From DATEKX01 sp963726785 (GTDB taxonomy: Bacteria; Acidobacteriota; Blastocatellia; UBA7656), in NCBI GenBank assembly GCA_963726785.1, contig CAVSDJ010000007.1:2232001-2296000 (forward strand): a DNA stretch of 64,000 nt, written 5' to 3'. The notes beneath the pieces are model-generated. The model was not told the origin of the DNA and did no database searches. It saw only the letters and a list, made by a program, of their open reading frames with translations. Both the position numbers and the translations under genes were made by a program. The stretch's first letter is position 1, and each line of letters begins with the position of its first letter. Shown piece after piece: positions 1 to 8,589 of the stretch.

Positions 1-69
1 TGGTTTCACATGGCTTGCGCTGGCTGAGTAAATCTACAGCCCCGCGCCCGCTGATACTGGGCGTTAGAT
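1..69 (+). repeat. attC site (partial, type b)
   Basis: Right half of an attC cut by the window edge. The right arm CGCGCCCGCTG and the 3' box GTTAGAT are visible. Confidence 0.85.
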
Positions 70-94
70 TTCTTGATTGTAACTTGGAGGTATT

Positions 95-949
95 GTGAAC
101 TTATACAAATATGTATCGTCAGGGCTTTGGGAGAGCATATTAAAGAAGCACCTGATTCGCTTTACTCAACCAAGTGCGCTTAATGATCCATTCGAAATGA
201 AGCCTTTCTATGAACGATTTGCCAATCAAGATGCGTTAAGGAAAACCCTTGATGAGTCAAGTGCATTAGAATACGATAAACGGGTCATAGAGGAGCATGC
301 AAAGCTACCTGATCATGTAAAAGCCCTTGTCCCAATCAATTCCATTCCTACAATGGACGAGACTTTATCTTTATTCTTCAGTCTTGCTGGTGAAACTTTA
401 GATGATTGTATTCCTATGGCGAGAGAAATGCTCTCGGAGAATATAAACAAACATATTGGTGTTCTGTGCCTTTCAGAAACGCGTGACAGCCAACTGATGT
501 GGTCGCATTATGCAGAAAGCCATAAAGGATTGGTTATAGAGTTTAATTCGCAGCACAGTTATTTCAATCAGCGGCGAACTCCTGTAGATGAATTTGGCTA
601 TTTACGCCAAGTCGTTTATGCCGAAAGGCCAAGCGTCGTGCTAACAAATCTAGATTCAACAGATATATTTTTTGTAAAAGGTACAGATTGGAAAGTTGAA
701 AAAGAATGGAGAATGTTACGCCCATTAAAAGATCGTACAATAGTCTTAGATGAATCAATCTCTTTGTTTTCAATTCCGCCACAATGTATTACGGGTGTAA
801 TACTTGGGTCTCAGATGCCTCCGCCGATTAAGCAACACATACAAGATTTCCTAGAAAGCGACAGTGAATACGCTCATGTAAGGCTTTACCAAGCAATTCT
901 AGACGAGAAGGAATATAAATTGAAAATAGTGCCCAGCGACGAAATCTAA
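95..949 (+). CDS. DUF2971 domain protein
   Basis: This 284-residue soluble protein matches the DUF2971 family. The N-terminal part has the family-typical pattern YKYVS near residue 5, then IRFTQPSALNDPFEMKPF around residues 21-38. The central part has LCLSETRDSQLMWSHYAESHKGLVIEF (about 129-155), and DWKVEKEWRML follows near 200. The molecular function of the family is not established. The GTG start follows TGGAGG by a few bases, so it is preferred to internal ATGs. It is the only gene in its cassette, and its stop lies in the 5' box of the next attC. A diverged paralogue lies at 48807-49688. Confidence 0.85.
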   Translation: MNLYKYVSSGLWESILKKHLIRFTQPSALNDPFEMKPFYERFANQDALRKTLDESSALEYDKRVIEEHAKLPDHVKALVPINSIPTMDETLSLFFSLAGETLDDCIPMAREMLSENINKHIGVLCLSETRDSQLMWSHYAESHKGLVIEFNSQHSYFNQRRTPVDEFGYLRQVVYAERPSVVLTNLDSTDIFFVKGTDWKVEKEWRMLRPLKDRTIVLDESISLFSIPPQCITGVILGSQMPPPIKQHIQDFLESDSEYAHVRLYQAILDEKEYKLKIVPSDEI

Positions 950-1033
950 CTACAGCATGCAGCGGAGGCCGCGAACAACAGTTCGAATGAAAGCGAGTCT
1001 CACACGCGGCCCCGCTGATGCAGGGCGTTATAC
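944..1033 (+). repeat. attC site (type a)
   Basis: 5' box ATCTAAC matches the start of its own cassette (TTAGAT at 64). 3' box GTTATAC. The stems GCAGCGGAGGCCGCG and CGCGGCCCCGCTG pair. Confidence 0.93.
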
Positions 1034-1192
1034 GCTCGCGTACGAAATAGCGTGGATGTTCGAACGCCTCCGCGCTGGGAGGTCTGCAATCGCTTTCAGT
1101 GAGATGCCGCGCCTGTGTTGACTCCCCAACAGAGAGAGCCTATGTTGGAGGCGCGGCCAGAAAGCGCGGAGGCGTGCGGGCAAAGACACGAC
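1034..1192 (+). repeat. ORF-less structured cassette, family A copy 1
   Basis: No supported ORF. The sequence holds two nested inverted repeats. The outer stem ACGCCTCCGCGC (1064-1075) pairs perfectly with GCGCGGAGGCGT (1164-1175). The inner stem GCCGCGCC (1106-1113) pairs with GGCGCGGC (1150-1157). The cassette opens with the family motif CGCTCGCGTACGAAAT. Thirteen copies of nearly constant length occur in the window. Selection on a folded RNA or single-stranded DNA is inferred; no function is known. Confidence 0.75.
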
Positions 1193-1282
1193 GTCTAACT
1201 ACAGTATGCAGCGGAGCGCGCGAACAAGGCTTCTCATGCTTGTCAGTGATCGTCGCGCGCCCGCTGATACTGGGCGTTAGGC
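1193..1282 (+). repeat. attC site (type c)
   Basis: Boxes GTCTAAC / GTTAGGC. Arms GCAGCGGAGCGCGCG and CGCGCGCCCGCTG. Confidence 0.93.
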
Positions 1283-1302
1283 GGCTCGACTAACATCGCG
1301 TT

Positions 1303-1686
1303 ATGAACTTCAATAGGACACCAATCATAATTTCGTCGTTAGGGGCACTGCTTGTGATACTGGTCCAGCACTACCTGAGACCAATGCATACCCCGTTTAG
1401 AGTTCTTTGCTTTATCCTAGACTCTGCTCCGAATTTTATAATTGGCTTCTGGTTCCCTTTTTCGATCTTGCTTCGCCCAAAGGCATTTACAAAGGTGATA
1501 GCAAACAAGTTGTTCCTGGCCTGGTGTTTCGCTACATTATTGATCTTGATCGTATTTGAAATACTAAGGCCGTTCAAAAGGGCGCGGACGTTTGATTACC
1601 TCGATATACTAGCGAGTGTGCTTGGAGTATGTGCGGCGCTACTACTATATCATTTATGGCTGAAAGGGAGATTGTTTTTTGGTTAG
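1303..1686 (+). CDS. VanZ-like small membrane protein, copy 1
   Basis: A 127-residue hydrophobic protein with about four membrane segments (roughly residues 6-24, 44-61, 68-86 and 103-121). The C-terminal stretch FEILRPFKRARTFDYLDILASVLG resembles the end of VanZ-like proteins, but the family assignment is tentative. Near-identical copies lie at 3959-4342 and 6181-6564; this copy differs at a few residues (KRARTF instead of KGARTS, LFFG instead of LVFG). No strong Shine-Dalgarno is visible, so it may rely on read-through from upstream cassettes. Confidence 0.7.
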   Translation: MNFNRTPIIISSLGALLVILVQHYLRPMHTPFRVLCFILDSAPNFIIGFWFPFSILLRPKAFTKVIANKLFLAWCFATLLILIVFEILRPFKRARTFDYLDILASVLGVCAALLLYHLWLKGRLFFG

Positions 1687-1698
1687 CGATGCAGAGCC

Positions 1699-1788
1699 GC
1701 CTAACTACAGCATGCAGCGGAGGCCGCGAACAACGGCTCGAATGCTTGCCAGTGCCCTGCGCGGCCCCGCTGATGCTGGGCGTTAGAC
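1699..1788 (+). repeat. attC site (type a)
   Basis: Boxes GCCTAAC / GTTAGAC. The 5' box complements the TTAGGC that opens its cassette at 1277. Confidence 0.93.
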
Positions 1789-2178
1789 CCTTGCGACTGC
1801 GTGGCGGAGGATCAATGTTCGAGTTGCTAATCAATTCATTCGAGCCAGATGCCTCCTCTCGCTTCACTTCACGGCTGCCGTTGCCGCTTGTTCTTCCTTC
1901 CTTTATGCGCTCTGTGTGTGCTCGTTGCCTTTTCTTTCATCCCATAGTCTATAGTTGTCCAGATGCAGGCTCGGGCAAGAAGCGAGCAGGAGAGCAACAA
2001 GCGGCAGCAGTTAGCTATGCGCTTGCTCGGCGACAGATCGTTGCCTGTTGTAGCGCTCGATATCAACAAGGCCATGCGGCATAAACAGGGTGGAGCAACA
2101 GTGACCAACAGATTTGAGTCGAAGCAGAAGGGAGAAAGAAGAATCTGGCAATGAAACAGGTCATAGAAATAAAGACGG
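1789..2178 (+). repeat. Cassette family C copy 1 (possible small membrane peptide)
   Basis: First of twelve related cassettes. A good ribosome site GGAGG precedes ATG 1815, which opens an 89-codon frame to 2084 (MFELLINSFEP..., hydrophobic then basic). A second frame ends with a conserved NKRQ...LLGDRSL...FESKQKGERR tail. Other copies shift between these frames, so coding status is doubtful. The conserved parts are the first 40 nt, a block around 1985-2060 and the 3' end AATGAAACAGGTCATAGAAA. Confidence 0.5.
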
Positions 2179-2270
2179 GTCTAACTAGAGCATGCAGCGG
2201 AGGCCGCGAAGCGAGTTTCTTATTGTTGCTTGAATACTTGTCGCGGCCCCGCTGATGCTGGGCGTTGGGC
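2179..2270 (+). repeat. attC site (type a)
   Basis: Boxes GTCTAAC / GTTGGGC. Confidence 0.93.
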
Positions 2271-2301
2271 GTCTTCGCTTCAAATAGGGGAGGGTTATGT
2301 G

Positions 2302-2697
2302 ATGAACTTTGCTAACAGATGGCTACTTATCATACTCGTCATAAATATCGGCACATCCATCTTGCATTACGTGGATAACATCTTGTTCTTCCATACCTAT
2401 CCAGAACCACATTGGATAAATCCGCAGATTATTGATGCCTTCTGGTTTGTGATGACGCCTTTCGCAGTCTTAGGCTACGTGCTTTATAGCAAAGGCTTGC
2501 GTAGATATTCATATCTTTGCCTTTATCTGTATGGGCTGATGAGCCTGTTGGTTCTTGGACATTACGGCTATGGTTCAATGTGGGAGATGTCGATGAAAAT
2601 GAATCTGCTGATTTTGATCGAAGCGATAGCGGCGGTGGGGCTGATCGGCTATACCGTGTGGCTGGAGTTGCGCGCCGAAGAATCATACGAGGCGTGA
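2302..2697 (+). CDS. Conserved four-helix membrane protein, copy 1
   Basis: A 131-residue integral membrane protein, MNFANRWLL... to ...EESYEA. Hydrophobic segments lie near residues 7-25, 46-66, 71-90 and 99-120. A conserved HYVDNILFFHTYPEPHW region follows the first helix. No family with known function was recognised. ATG 2302 is chosen because GGGGAGGG lies just upstream; the slightly earlier ATG at 2297 is followed at once by TGA. A nearly identical copy is at 19972-20367. Confidence 0.8.
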   Translation: MNFANRWLLIILVINIGTSILHYVDNILFFHTYPEPHWINPQIIDAFWFVMTPFAVLGYVLYSKGLRRYSYLCLYLYGLMSLLVLGHYGYGSMWEMSMKMNLLILIEAIAAVGLIGYTVWLELRAEESYEA

Positions 2698-2713
2698 ATA
2701 TTCGTAACGAGCC

Positions 2714-2803
2714 GCCCAACTAGCGCATGCAGCGGAGGCCGCGAACAACGGCTCAAATGAATCCCAGTTCTACACGCGGCCCCGCTGATGCTAGGCGTTA
2801 GAC
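2714..2803 (+). repeat. attC site (type a)
   Basis: 5' box GCCCAAC complements the TTGGGC cassette start at 2265. 3' box GTTAGAC. Confidence 0.93.
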
Positions 2804-2826
2804 AGCTTCGCGGAGAAGGTGAGTAT

Positions 2827-3252
2827 ATGAAGATAAAACGAATGATGCTGTTGGTTCCAATCCTCTTTTATGCATGTAGCGCAGAAGATTCTCAAACTTA
2901 CACATTTTATAGTCTTGAGTCTGGGAAGACGATCAAGATTGTACAGATGGGCCAATGCTCTTTGAATTTTCCTGAAACCGAAGAGACTGGTATAGCTCTA
3001 ACCTATCAAACCAGTCTTGCAGTCGGAAACGAGTCCAAACTCGACCAAGAGATGGCTGAGATATCGGAATGGCTTGAGGTGGAAGCAGAAAAAATTGGTG
3101 TGAGGCTTATAAATATCAATGCTGTTGAAACGATAGGTGCATCAAAGCCGAAGTCGAATGGCAAGAGTATAGTATTGAGGAAGGAAATAGATGGTCAGTG
3201 GCATTCAATAGAGTTGTTACCAGAAAATAGATATGTAAGTCGAACTAACTAA
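2827..3252 (+). CDS. Putative lipoprotein
   Basis: A 141-residue protein with a short lipoprotein signal (MKIKRMMLLVPILFYACS; likely lipidated Cys near residue 17). The mature part has no recognised domain. It reads SAEDSQTYTFYSLESGKTIKIVQMGQCSLNFPE and ends with a predicted strand/helix region. AGAAGGTGAG precedes ATG 2827, which favours this start. It is a single-gene cassette; cell-envelope location is inferred from the signal only. Confidence 0.7.
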   Translation: MKIKRMMLLVPILFYACSAEDSQTYTFYSLESGKTIKIVQMGQCSLNFPETEETGIALTYQTSLAVGNESKLDQEMAEISEWLEVEAEKIGVRLININAVETIGASKPKSNGKSIVLRKEIDGQWHSIELLPENRYVSRTN

Positions 3253-3280
3253 ATTCAAGGGGGACTGTCGCCACAGGGCT

Positions 3281-3370
3281 GTCTAACATTTGCATGCAGC
3301 GGAGGCCGCAAACAAGGACTCAAATGAATGCGACTGCCACACGCGGCCCCGCTGATGCTGGGCGTTATAC
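3281..3370 (+). repeat. attC site (type a)
   Basis: Boxes GTCTAAC / GTTATAC. Confidence 0.93.
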
Positions 3371-3529
3371 GCTCGCGTACGGAATGCCGTGGATGTTCGA
3401 ACGCCTCCGCGCTTGCGAGTCTGCAATCTATTTCAGCTTGGTGCCGCGCCTGAGTTGACTGGCAAGGGTTTCGATTCTATTTTGGAGGCGCGGCGTGAGT
3501 GCGCGGAGGCGTGCCAGCAAAGACGCGCC
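3371..3529 (+). repeat. ORF-less structured cassette, family A copy 2
   Basis: Same nested stems as copy 1: AACGCCTCCGCGC with GCGCGGAGGCGT, and GCCGCGCC with GGCGCGGC. Almost identical to copy 11 (39959-40116). Confidence 0.75.
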
Positions 3530-3632
3530 GTCTAACTACAGTATGCAGCGGAGCGCGGTTATCTGGTTTCACAAGGATTGCGCTGGCTAGATTGATCTAC
3601 GGCAATGCGCCCGCTGATACTGGGCGTTAGAC
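3530..3632 (+). repeat. attC site (type b)
   Basis: Boxes GTCTAAC / GTTAGAC; 103 nt. Confidence 0.93.
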
Positions 3633-3835
3633 AGTCGCGTACGAAATACTGTGAGTAATCGCACGCCACCGCGCCGCCAGTCGGCGATGTAGAACCCAGT
3701 CATGGCCGCGCCGCAGTAGCGTTTAGTTGAGTCTGCAAGTGTAAAGCAAGAGGAAGACTGGTAGAAGCGAGGGAAAACCAATGAGCAAGAGGCAAGCGGC
3801 GCGGCAGGCGTGGCGGCGTGTGGCAATGACGCGAT
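3633..3835 (+). repeat. ORF-less structured cassette, family B copy 1
   Basis: About 203 nt. Opens with AGTCGCGTACGAAAT. Holds the outer GC-rich arm CACGCCACCGCGCC near the 5' end and GGCGTGGCGGCGTG near the 3' end, and the inner GCCGCGCCGC with GCGGCGCGGC. Ends GACGCGATGTCTAAC, so the last bases pair with the opening TTAGACA. Confidence 0.75.
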
Positions 3836-3938
3836 GTCTAACTATAGCATGCAGCGGAGCGCGGTTATCACATTTCAAAAGGCTTGGGCTGGCTAGATTG
3901 GTTTAAAGCAACGCGCCCGCTGATGCTGGGCGTTAGGC
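3836..3938 (+). repeat. attC site (type b)
   Basis: Boxes GTCTAAC / GTTAGGC. Confidence 0.93.
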
Positions 3939-3958
3939 GGCTCGACTAACATCGCGTT

Positions 3959-4342
3959 ATGAACTTCAATAGGACACCAATCATAATTTCGTCGTTAGGG
4001 GCACTGCTTGTGATACTGGTCCAGCACTACCTGAGACCAATGCATACCCCGTTTAGAGTTCTTTGCTTTATCCTAGACTCTGCTCCGAATTTTATAATTG
4101 GCTTCTGGTTCCCTTTTTCGATCTTGCTTCGCCCAAAGGCATTTACAAAGGTGATAGCAAACAAGTTGTTCCTGGCCTGGTGCTTCGCTACATTATTGAT
4201 CTTGATCGTATTTGAAATACTAAGGCCGTTCAAAGGGGCGCGGACGTCTGATTACCTCGATATACTAGCGAGTGTGCTTGGAGTATGTGCGGCGCTACTA
4301 CTATATCATTTATGGCTGAAAGGGAGATTGGTTTTTGGTTAG
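3959..4342 (+). CDS. VanZ-like small membrane protein, copy 2
   Basis: 127 residues; protein identical to the copy at 6181-6564 and nearly so to 1303-1686. The near-identity extends over the cassette start and the following attC, which points to recent cassette duplication rather than convergence. Hydrophobic with about four membrane helices; function unknown. Confidence 0.7.
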   Translation: MNFNRTPIIISSLGALLVILVQHYLRPMHTPFRVLCFILDSAPNFIIGFWFPFSILLRPKAFTKVIANKLFLAWCFATLLILIVFEILRPFKGARTSDYLDILASVLGVCAALLLYHLWLKGRLVFG

Positions 4343-4354
4343 CGATGCAGAGCC

Positions 4355-4444
4355 GCCTAACTACGGCATGCAGCGGAGGCCGCGAACAACGGCTCGAATG
4401 CTTGCCAGTGCCCTGCGCGGCCCCGCTGATGCTGGGCGTTAGAC
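4355..4444 (+). repeat. attC site (type a)
   Basis: Boxes GCCTAAC / GTTAGAC. Identical to the site at 6577 except one base (ACGGC for ACAGC). Confidence 0.93.
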
Positions 4445-4536
4445 GGCCAGATACATGTCGCCGCATCGGAGCGGGAACAAAGTACCATAAAGAGAGTCTA
4501 ATCAGTATGATGTGCGCTTCACTAAAAGTGGAATAA

Positions 4537-4953
4537 ATGAAAACAGTAGTTCTCCTCATTTCAATTCTCTTGCTAATGGCTGCACACACGTCTGCAAACA
4601 GACCTCACGAGAAACAGAACAAACAAAGTGGCGAGTGCGATTTTTCCCAATACAATTACGTTCGAGTCAGCGACTACAAGATACCTGCAAAAACAAAAGC
4701 CGAACCCGAATATCCGTCAATCGCAATAGAGGCTAAGATAACAGGCATTGTTCAGGTAAGAGTTCTCGTTGATAAAGAAGGCAACGTAGAACGGGCTTGC
4801 GCCACTACAGGACACCCAATTCTCAAAGAGGCTGCAGTAAAGGCAGCAAGGAAATGGAAGTTCACTCGTAACTTTGGTATGAGGTTCAGATGGAGATCAA
4901 CCTATATGCAAGAATGGATCATTTTTAACTTTAAGCTTGGCGGTCCTGGATAG
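4537..4953 (+). CDS. TonB C-terminal domain-like secreted protein
   Basis: 138 residues. An N-terminal signal peptide (about residues 1-20, ending ahead of HTSANRP) is followed by a TonB C-terminal-like fold. The pattern is PEYPSIAIEAKITGIVQVRVLVDKEGNVERACATTGHPILKEAAVKAARKWKF (about 61-113), the classic P-x-YP-x-A ... G-x-V-x-V-x-V...G-x-V ... L-x-x-AA-x-x-A-x-x-W-x-F signature. It lacks the N-terminal membrane anchor and Pro-rich linker of full TonB, so it is probably a stand-alone periplasmic protein, not an energy transducer. AGTGGAA precedes ATG 4537. Confidence 0.8.
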   Translation: MKTVVLLISILLLMAAHTSANRPHEKQNKQSGECDFSQYNYVRVSDYKIPAKTKAEPEYPSIAIEAKITGIVQVRVLVDKEGNVERACATTGHPILKEAAVKAARKWKFTRNFGMRFRWRSTYMQEWIIFNFKLGGPG

Positions 4954-4956
4954 GCC

Positions 4957-5049
4957 GTCTAACTACAGCATGCAGCGGAGCGCGGGCAGCGAGTCTCTTA
5001 ACATACTTTCAGTGCCGTCGCCCGCGCCCGCTGATGCGGGCCGTTAGAC
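4957..5049 (+). repeat. attC site (type e)
   Basis: Boxes GTCTAAC / GTTAGAC. Arms GGAGCGCGGGC and GCCCGCGCCCGC. Confidence 0.92.
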
Positions 5050-5440
5050 CCTTGCGTGAGTGCGGTGGAGGATCAATGCTCGACTTGCCAATGATTCCTT
5101 CCAACACAATGCGTCTTCTCAGTTTCGGCCTTCATCTTGCCCTGTCGCTTGTTCATCTCTGGGTCACACCCCTCTTGCCTTCTTGCTCAGGATTGCGCTC
5201 TCTCAATGCGATCTCGCTCTACTGATGCAGTTGCGAACAAACGGACAACAATGCTTGAACAAGCGGCAGGGCAAAGCTATGCTCTTGCTCGCCGACAGAT
5301 CGTTGCCTGATGTAGCGCTTGATAACAACGAGGCCATGCGGCATAAACAGGGTGGAGCAACAGCGACCAACAGATTTGAGTCGAAGCAGAAGGGAGAAAG
5401 AAGAATCTGGCAATGAAACAGGTCATAGAAATAAAGACGG
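5050..5440 (+). repeat. Cassette family C copy 2
   Basis: GGAGG and ATG 5076 open a 49-codon hydrophobic frame (MLDLPMIPSNT..., to 5225). The alternative frame keeps the LNKRQGKAMLLLADRSL ... FESKQKGERRIWQ tail of the family, here running to 5416. Two different frames are open, so a single protein product cannot be assigned. Confidence 0.5.
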
Positions 5441-5533
5441 GTCTAACTAGAGCATGCAGCGGAGGCCGCGAAGCGAGTTTCTCATGGTTACTTTCAGTTC
5501 TCCGCGCGGCCCCGCTGATGCTGGGTGTTCGGC
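5441..5533 (+). repeat. attC site (type a)
   Basis: Boxes GTCTAAC / GTTCGGC (pyrimidine at the fourth position, off consensus). Confidence 0.92.
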
Positions 5534-5629
5534 GTCACTACGATGGACGCTCCGTGCAAATGAACTCATATGGAACTTGCTTGCTTATGTCAATGATATT
5601 CCGGCTCCGAAGCCGACTTATGATTAGCT

Positions 5630-6007
5630 ATGCCTAAGAATGATACGTTCTCTGATGATGTGGTCGAATTGTTGCGACAATCCAAGATCATCGGCGTCCG
5701 AGCGGGGACTGTGCACCGATATACGGGCGTCTGGCTCGTGGTTGTTGAAGGCAGGCTCTTTGTCCGTTCTTGGAATGACAAGCCGACAGGGTGGTACCGC
5801 GCCTTCATAAAAGAACCCAATGGGAGCATTCAGGTGGCAGGGCTGGAGATGACTGTGCGAGCCAAGCTCACACGAAGCGCGCGAATCCGCAAGGCAGTGA
5901 CTGAGGCATTGGGCCAGAAGTACAACACGAAAGCATCTCGGAAGTGGGTTGAGGGATTCGCCGAGCTAGGGCGTGAGTTGACGACGCTAGAACTGGTTCC
6001 CGGCTAA
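5630..6007 (+). CDS. DUF2255 family protein
   Basis: A 125-residue soluble protein matching DUF2255. The pattern includes IIGVRAGTVHRYTGVWLVVVEGRLFVRSWNDKPTGWYRAFIKEPNGSIQV (about 20-69), with the RSW and GWYRAF motifs typical of the family. Related proteins are predicted small beta-barrel, FMN-split-barrel-like proteins; no activity is established. Single-gene cassette; ATG 5630 is the first in-frame start. Confidence 0.82.
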   Translation: MPKNDTFSDDVVELLRQSKIIGVRAGTVHRYTGVWLVVVEGRLFVRSWNDKPTGWYRAFIKEPNGSIQVAGLEMTVRAKLTRSARIRKAVTEALGQKYNTKASRKWVEGFAELGRELTTLELVPG

Positions 6008-6067
6008 GGTACAGGCGATGAGTGCAAAGTGAATGCGTTGATGGTTGCAAGCTGGTTGTGCCGTGCC

Positions 6068-6160
6068 GCCGAACAATCGCATCAACCGGAGCGCGCGAAG
6101 CAAATTTCTCGTGGTTTCTTTCAGCGCCGCTCGCGCGCCCGGTTATGCGGGGCGTTAGGC
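6068..6160 (+). repeat. attC site (type c, ACCGG arm)
   Basis: 5' box GCCGAAC complements the TTCGGC start of its cassette at 5528, an off-consensus pair conserved as a pair. 3' box GTTAGGC. Confidence 0.92.
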
Positions 6161-6180
6161 GGCTCGACTAACATCGCGTT

Positions 6181-6564
6181 ATGAACTTCAATAGGACACC
6201 AATCATAATTTCGTCGTTAGGGGCACTGCTTGTGATACTGGTCCAGCACTACCTGAGACCAATGCATACCCCGTTTAGAGTTCTTTGCTTTATCCTAGAC
6301 TCTGCTCCGAATTTTATAATTGGCTTCTGGTTCCCTTTTTCGATCTTGCTTCGCCCAAAGGCATTTACAAAGGTGATAGCAAACAAGTTGTTCCTGGCCT
6401 GGTGCTTCGCTACATTATTGATCTTGATCGTATTTGAAATACTAAGGCCGTTCAAAGGGGCGCGGACGTCTGATTACCTCGATATACTAGCGAGTGTGCT
6501 TGGAGTATGTGCGGCGCTACTACTATATCATTTATGGCTGAAAGGGAGATTGGTTTTTGGTTAG
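6181..6564 (+). CDS. VanZ-like small membrane protein, copy 3
   Basis: 127 residues, protein identical to 3959-4342. Third copy of the same cassette within 5 kb, followed by the same attC. Membrane location is inferred from four hydrophobic segments; role unknown. Confidence 0.7.
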   Translation: MNFNRTPIIISSLGALLVILVQHYLRPMHTPFRVLCFILDSAPNFIIGFWFPFSILLRPKAFTKVIANKLFLAWCFATLLILIVFEILRPFKGARTSDYLDILASVLGVCAALLLYHLWLKGRLVFG

Positions 6565-6576
6565 CGATGCAGAGCC

Positions 6577-6666
6577 GCCTAACTACAGCATGCAGCGGAG
6601 GCCGCGAACAACGGCTCGAATGCTTGCCAGTGCCCTGCGCGGCCCCGCTGATGCTGGGCGTTAGAC
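6577..6666 (+). repeat. attC site (type a)
   Basis: Boxes GCCTAAC / GTTAGAC. Confidence 0.93.
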
Positions 6667-6869
6667 AGTCGCGTACGAAATACTGTGAGTAATCGCACGC
6701 CACCGCGCCGCCAGTCGGCGATGTAGAACCGAGTCAATGCCGCGCCGCAGTAGCGTTTAGTTGAGTCTGCAAGTGTAAAGCAAGAGGAAGACTGGTAGAA
6801 GCGAGGGAAAACCAATGAGCAAGAGGCAAGCGGCGCGGCAGGCGTGGCGGCGTGTGGCAATGACGCGAT
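6667..6869 (+). repeat. ORF-less structured cassette, family B copy 2
   Basis: Nearly identical to copy 1 (3633-3835), with only a few base differences near position 6730. Confidence 0.75.
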
Positions 6870-6972
6870 GTCTAACTATAACATGCAGCGGAGCGCGGTA
6901 AGCACATTTCAAAAGGCTTGCACTGGCTGGTTGGGTCTACAGCCCCGCGCCCGCTGATGCAGGGCGTTAGGC
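6870..6972 (+). repeat. attC site (type b)
   Basis: Boxes GTCTAAC / GTTAGGC. Confidence 0.93.
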
Positions 6973-7018
6973 GCTGGCGTGAGCATCTAAGTCCGCGAAG
7001 ATTTAAAAGGAGAAGGCT

Positions 7019-7474
7019 ATGGAACTTTTACCAGGCGAAACGATTTTGCTTGAGTCCGACCCTGAAGGACTCACTCTTACAACACACAGAGTTCGCTCGG
7101 AGGCGCGCGGCTGGGCAGGTAAGGAGGTTGTAAGCATTATGCTTGATGAAATTGCCTCCTGCTCTATCACTCATAGCAGTAGCCCCATCTTACTTATCTT
7201 TGCCGCCATTGCTCTATTGGGTGGTTTTATTGCTCCAATGAATTCACGCAGCAATACAGAAACGTTGGCTCTTGGAATCATCATTGCTATGATTCTGGTG
7301 ATTGCCTTTTATGTGACACGCCAGCAAATACTAACCATCGCCTCAGCAGGAAATACAATTAATAGAAGTATTAAGGGGATGAGTATGCAAACGGCGACGC
7401 ACTTTATAGACACAATCGAGAGAGCCAAGAATGAAAGATACTTGCACGGTACAAGAACTCAGCATAGCTTGTAA
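7019..7474 (+). CDS. Membrane protein with PH-like N-terminal segment
   Basis: 151 residues. The N-terminal 45 residues (LLPGETILLESDPEGLTLTTHRVRSEARGWAGKEVVSIMLDEIASCSI) look like the start of a bacterial PH-like domain. Two membrane helices (about 57-73 and 88-104) and a short C-terminal strand/helix region follow. AAAAGGAG lies 7 nt before ATG 7019, supporting this start. No catalytic motif is visible. Single-gene cassette. Confidence 0.7.
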   Translation: MELLPGETILLESDPEGLTLTTHRVRSEARGWAGKEVVSIMLDEIASCSITHSSSPILLIFAAIALLGGFIAPMNSRSNTETLALGIIIAMILVIAFYVTRQQILTIASAGNTINRSIKGMSMQTATHFIDTIERAKNERYLHGTRTQHSL

Positions 7475-7494
7475 CGGCTTAACACCGGAAACGC

Positions 7495-7596
7495 GCCTAA
7501 CACGGGGATGGACCGGAGCGCGGTAAGCACATTTCAAATGGTTTCATTCCCTAAATCATGCAAACACAACGCGCCCGGTCATCCCTGACGTTAGAC
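7495..7596 (+). repeat. attC site (type b, ACCGG arm)
   Basis: Boxes GCCTAAC / GTTAGAC. Arms GACCGGAGCGCGG and CGCGCCCGGTC. Confidence 0.92.
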
Positions 7597-7998
7597 CCTT
7601 GCGGCGGTGCTGTTGAGGATCAGTGTTCGGGTTGCCAATCGAAATTCCAACCAACTGCCTCTTTCTCGCTTCACACCTCCCTTCCTGCCGCCGCTTGTTT
7701 CTTCTTCTTTCTTGCTCCTGCTTTGCTGCTTGCTTCCACACTCTTGCTATGAAGTCTGGCAGCCCTAATGTGGGATTGCACAAGATTAGCCGGGATGGTT
7801 CACCAAGCACTAGCACAAAGCTATGCTCTTGCTTGCTGACAGATCGTCGCCTGTTGTAGCGTTTGTGGGTCGGTCATTTTGGCAATAGAGTAGAAGCAAC
7901 AATCAGCATCAGCCAACAGCAGAGGGAAACGAGCAAGGGTTCAGATAAAAGCAGAAGGAAGAAATTGGGATGGAATCGGTTTGGTAAAATGAAAGCGG
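7597..7998 (+). repeat. Cassette family C copy 3
   Basis: GTG 7623 after GAGGATCA opens a 78-codon frame to 7859 (VFGLPIEIPTNCLF..., Cys-rich and hydrophobic). Copy 8 (50053-50454) is nearly identical. The block with AGCTATGCTCTTGCTT and the 3' end TTTGGTAAAATGAAAGCGG are shared with copies 5, 7 and 8. Confidence 0.5.
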
Positions 7999-8100
7999 GT
8001 CTAACTACAGCATGCAGCGGAGCGCGGTAAGCACAGTTGAAAAGGCTTGGGCTAGCTGAGTTAGTCTGCAACAACGCGCCCGCTGATGCAGGGCGTTAGA
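7999..8100 (+). repeat. attC site (type b)
   Basis: Boxes GTCTAAC / GTTAGAC. Confidence 0.93.
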
Positions 8101-8128
8101 CGCTTTAGGGTAAAGCGTGCGCGATAAT

Positions 8129-8440
8129 ATGAGCAAAAGTGAAAGGATCATCTATAGCGGATTCTATGACACGCCGCTTGCGTTTGTAGTTTCGCACGGC
8201 AAGCGGCAGTTCCTGTTTCTGCGTGAATTCGATGAATCACTTGATGAATATCAAGACAAGTATAGAGTTTTTCTCTTACCCAATATCCCTGAAGATCAAA
8301 TCAAGATGCATTGGGGTGACATTGAGAAGCAAGCTACGGCTTTCTTGGGAATTGTGTCAGTTAAAGAAGTGAGATTTGATCGAAGCCTGAGAGAAGAGAT
8401 AGATACCGATGTGCTTCGTAGGTTTTTAAGCGCGAGATAG
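8129..8440 (+). CDS. Conserved hypothetical protein
   Basis: 103 residues from ATG 8129 (MSKSERIIYSGFYDTPLAF...). The in-frame GTG at 8117 would add four residues. A soluble alpha/beta protein, rich in charged residues, with LFLREFDESLDEYQDKYRVFLLP in the middle; no recognised domain. Single gene of its cassette, no neighbour to suggest a role. Confidence 0.6.
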   Translation: MSKSERIIYSGFYDTPLAFVVSHGKRQFLFLREFDESLDEYQDKYRVFLLPNIPEDQIKMHWGDIEKQATAFLGIVSVKEVRFDRSLREEIDTDVLRRFLSAR

Positions 8441-8499
8441 TATGGATCGTGCTAAAACAATTTGTTGAAATGAGGTTAAGGTAGGTGCAGCTAAGACGC

Positions 8500-8589
8500 G
8501 TCTAACTATTGCATGCAGCGGAGGCCGCGAACAACTGCTCAAATGAAAGCGAGTGCAACATGCGGCCCCGCTGATGCTGGGCGTTAGAC
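8500..8589 (+). repeat. attC site (type a)
   Basis: Boxes GTCTAAC / GTTAGAC. Confidence 0.93.

Noticed and set aside
1629..2084. 151-codon + strand ORF running through an attC
   Set aside because: It starts inside the preceding VanZ-like gene and crosses the recombination site. The plausible start within is ATG 1815.
7874..8074. Reverse-strand ORFs with peptides such as RAPLHAVVR, seen at nearly every attC
   Set aside because: They are translations of the conserved attC arms on the opposite strand. The same peptide appears wherever an attC lies, regardless of neighbours.
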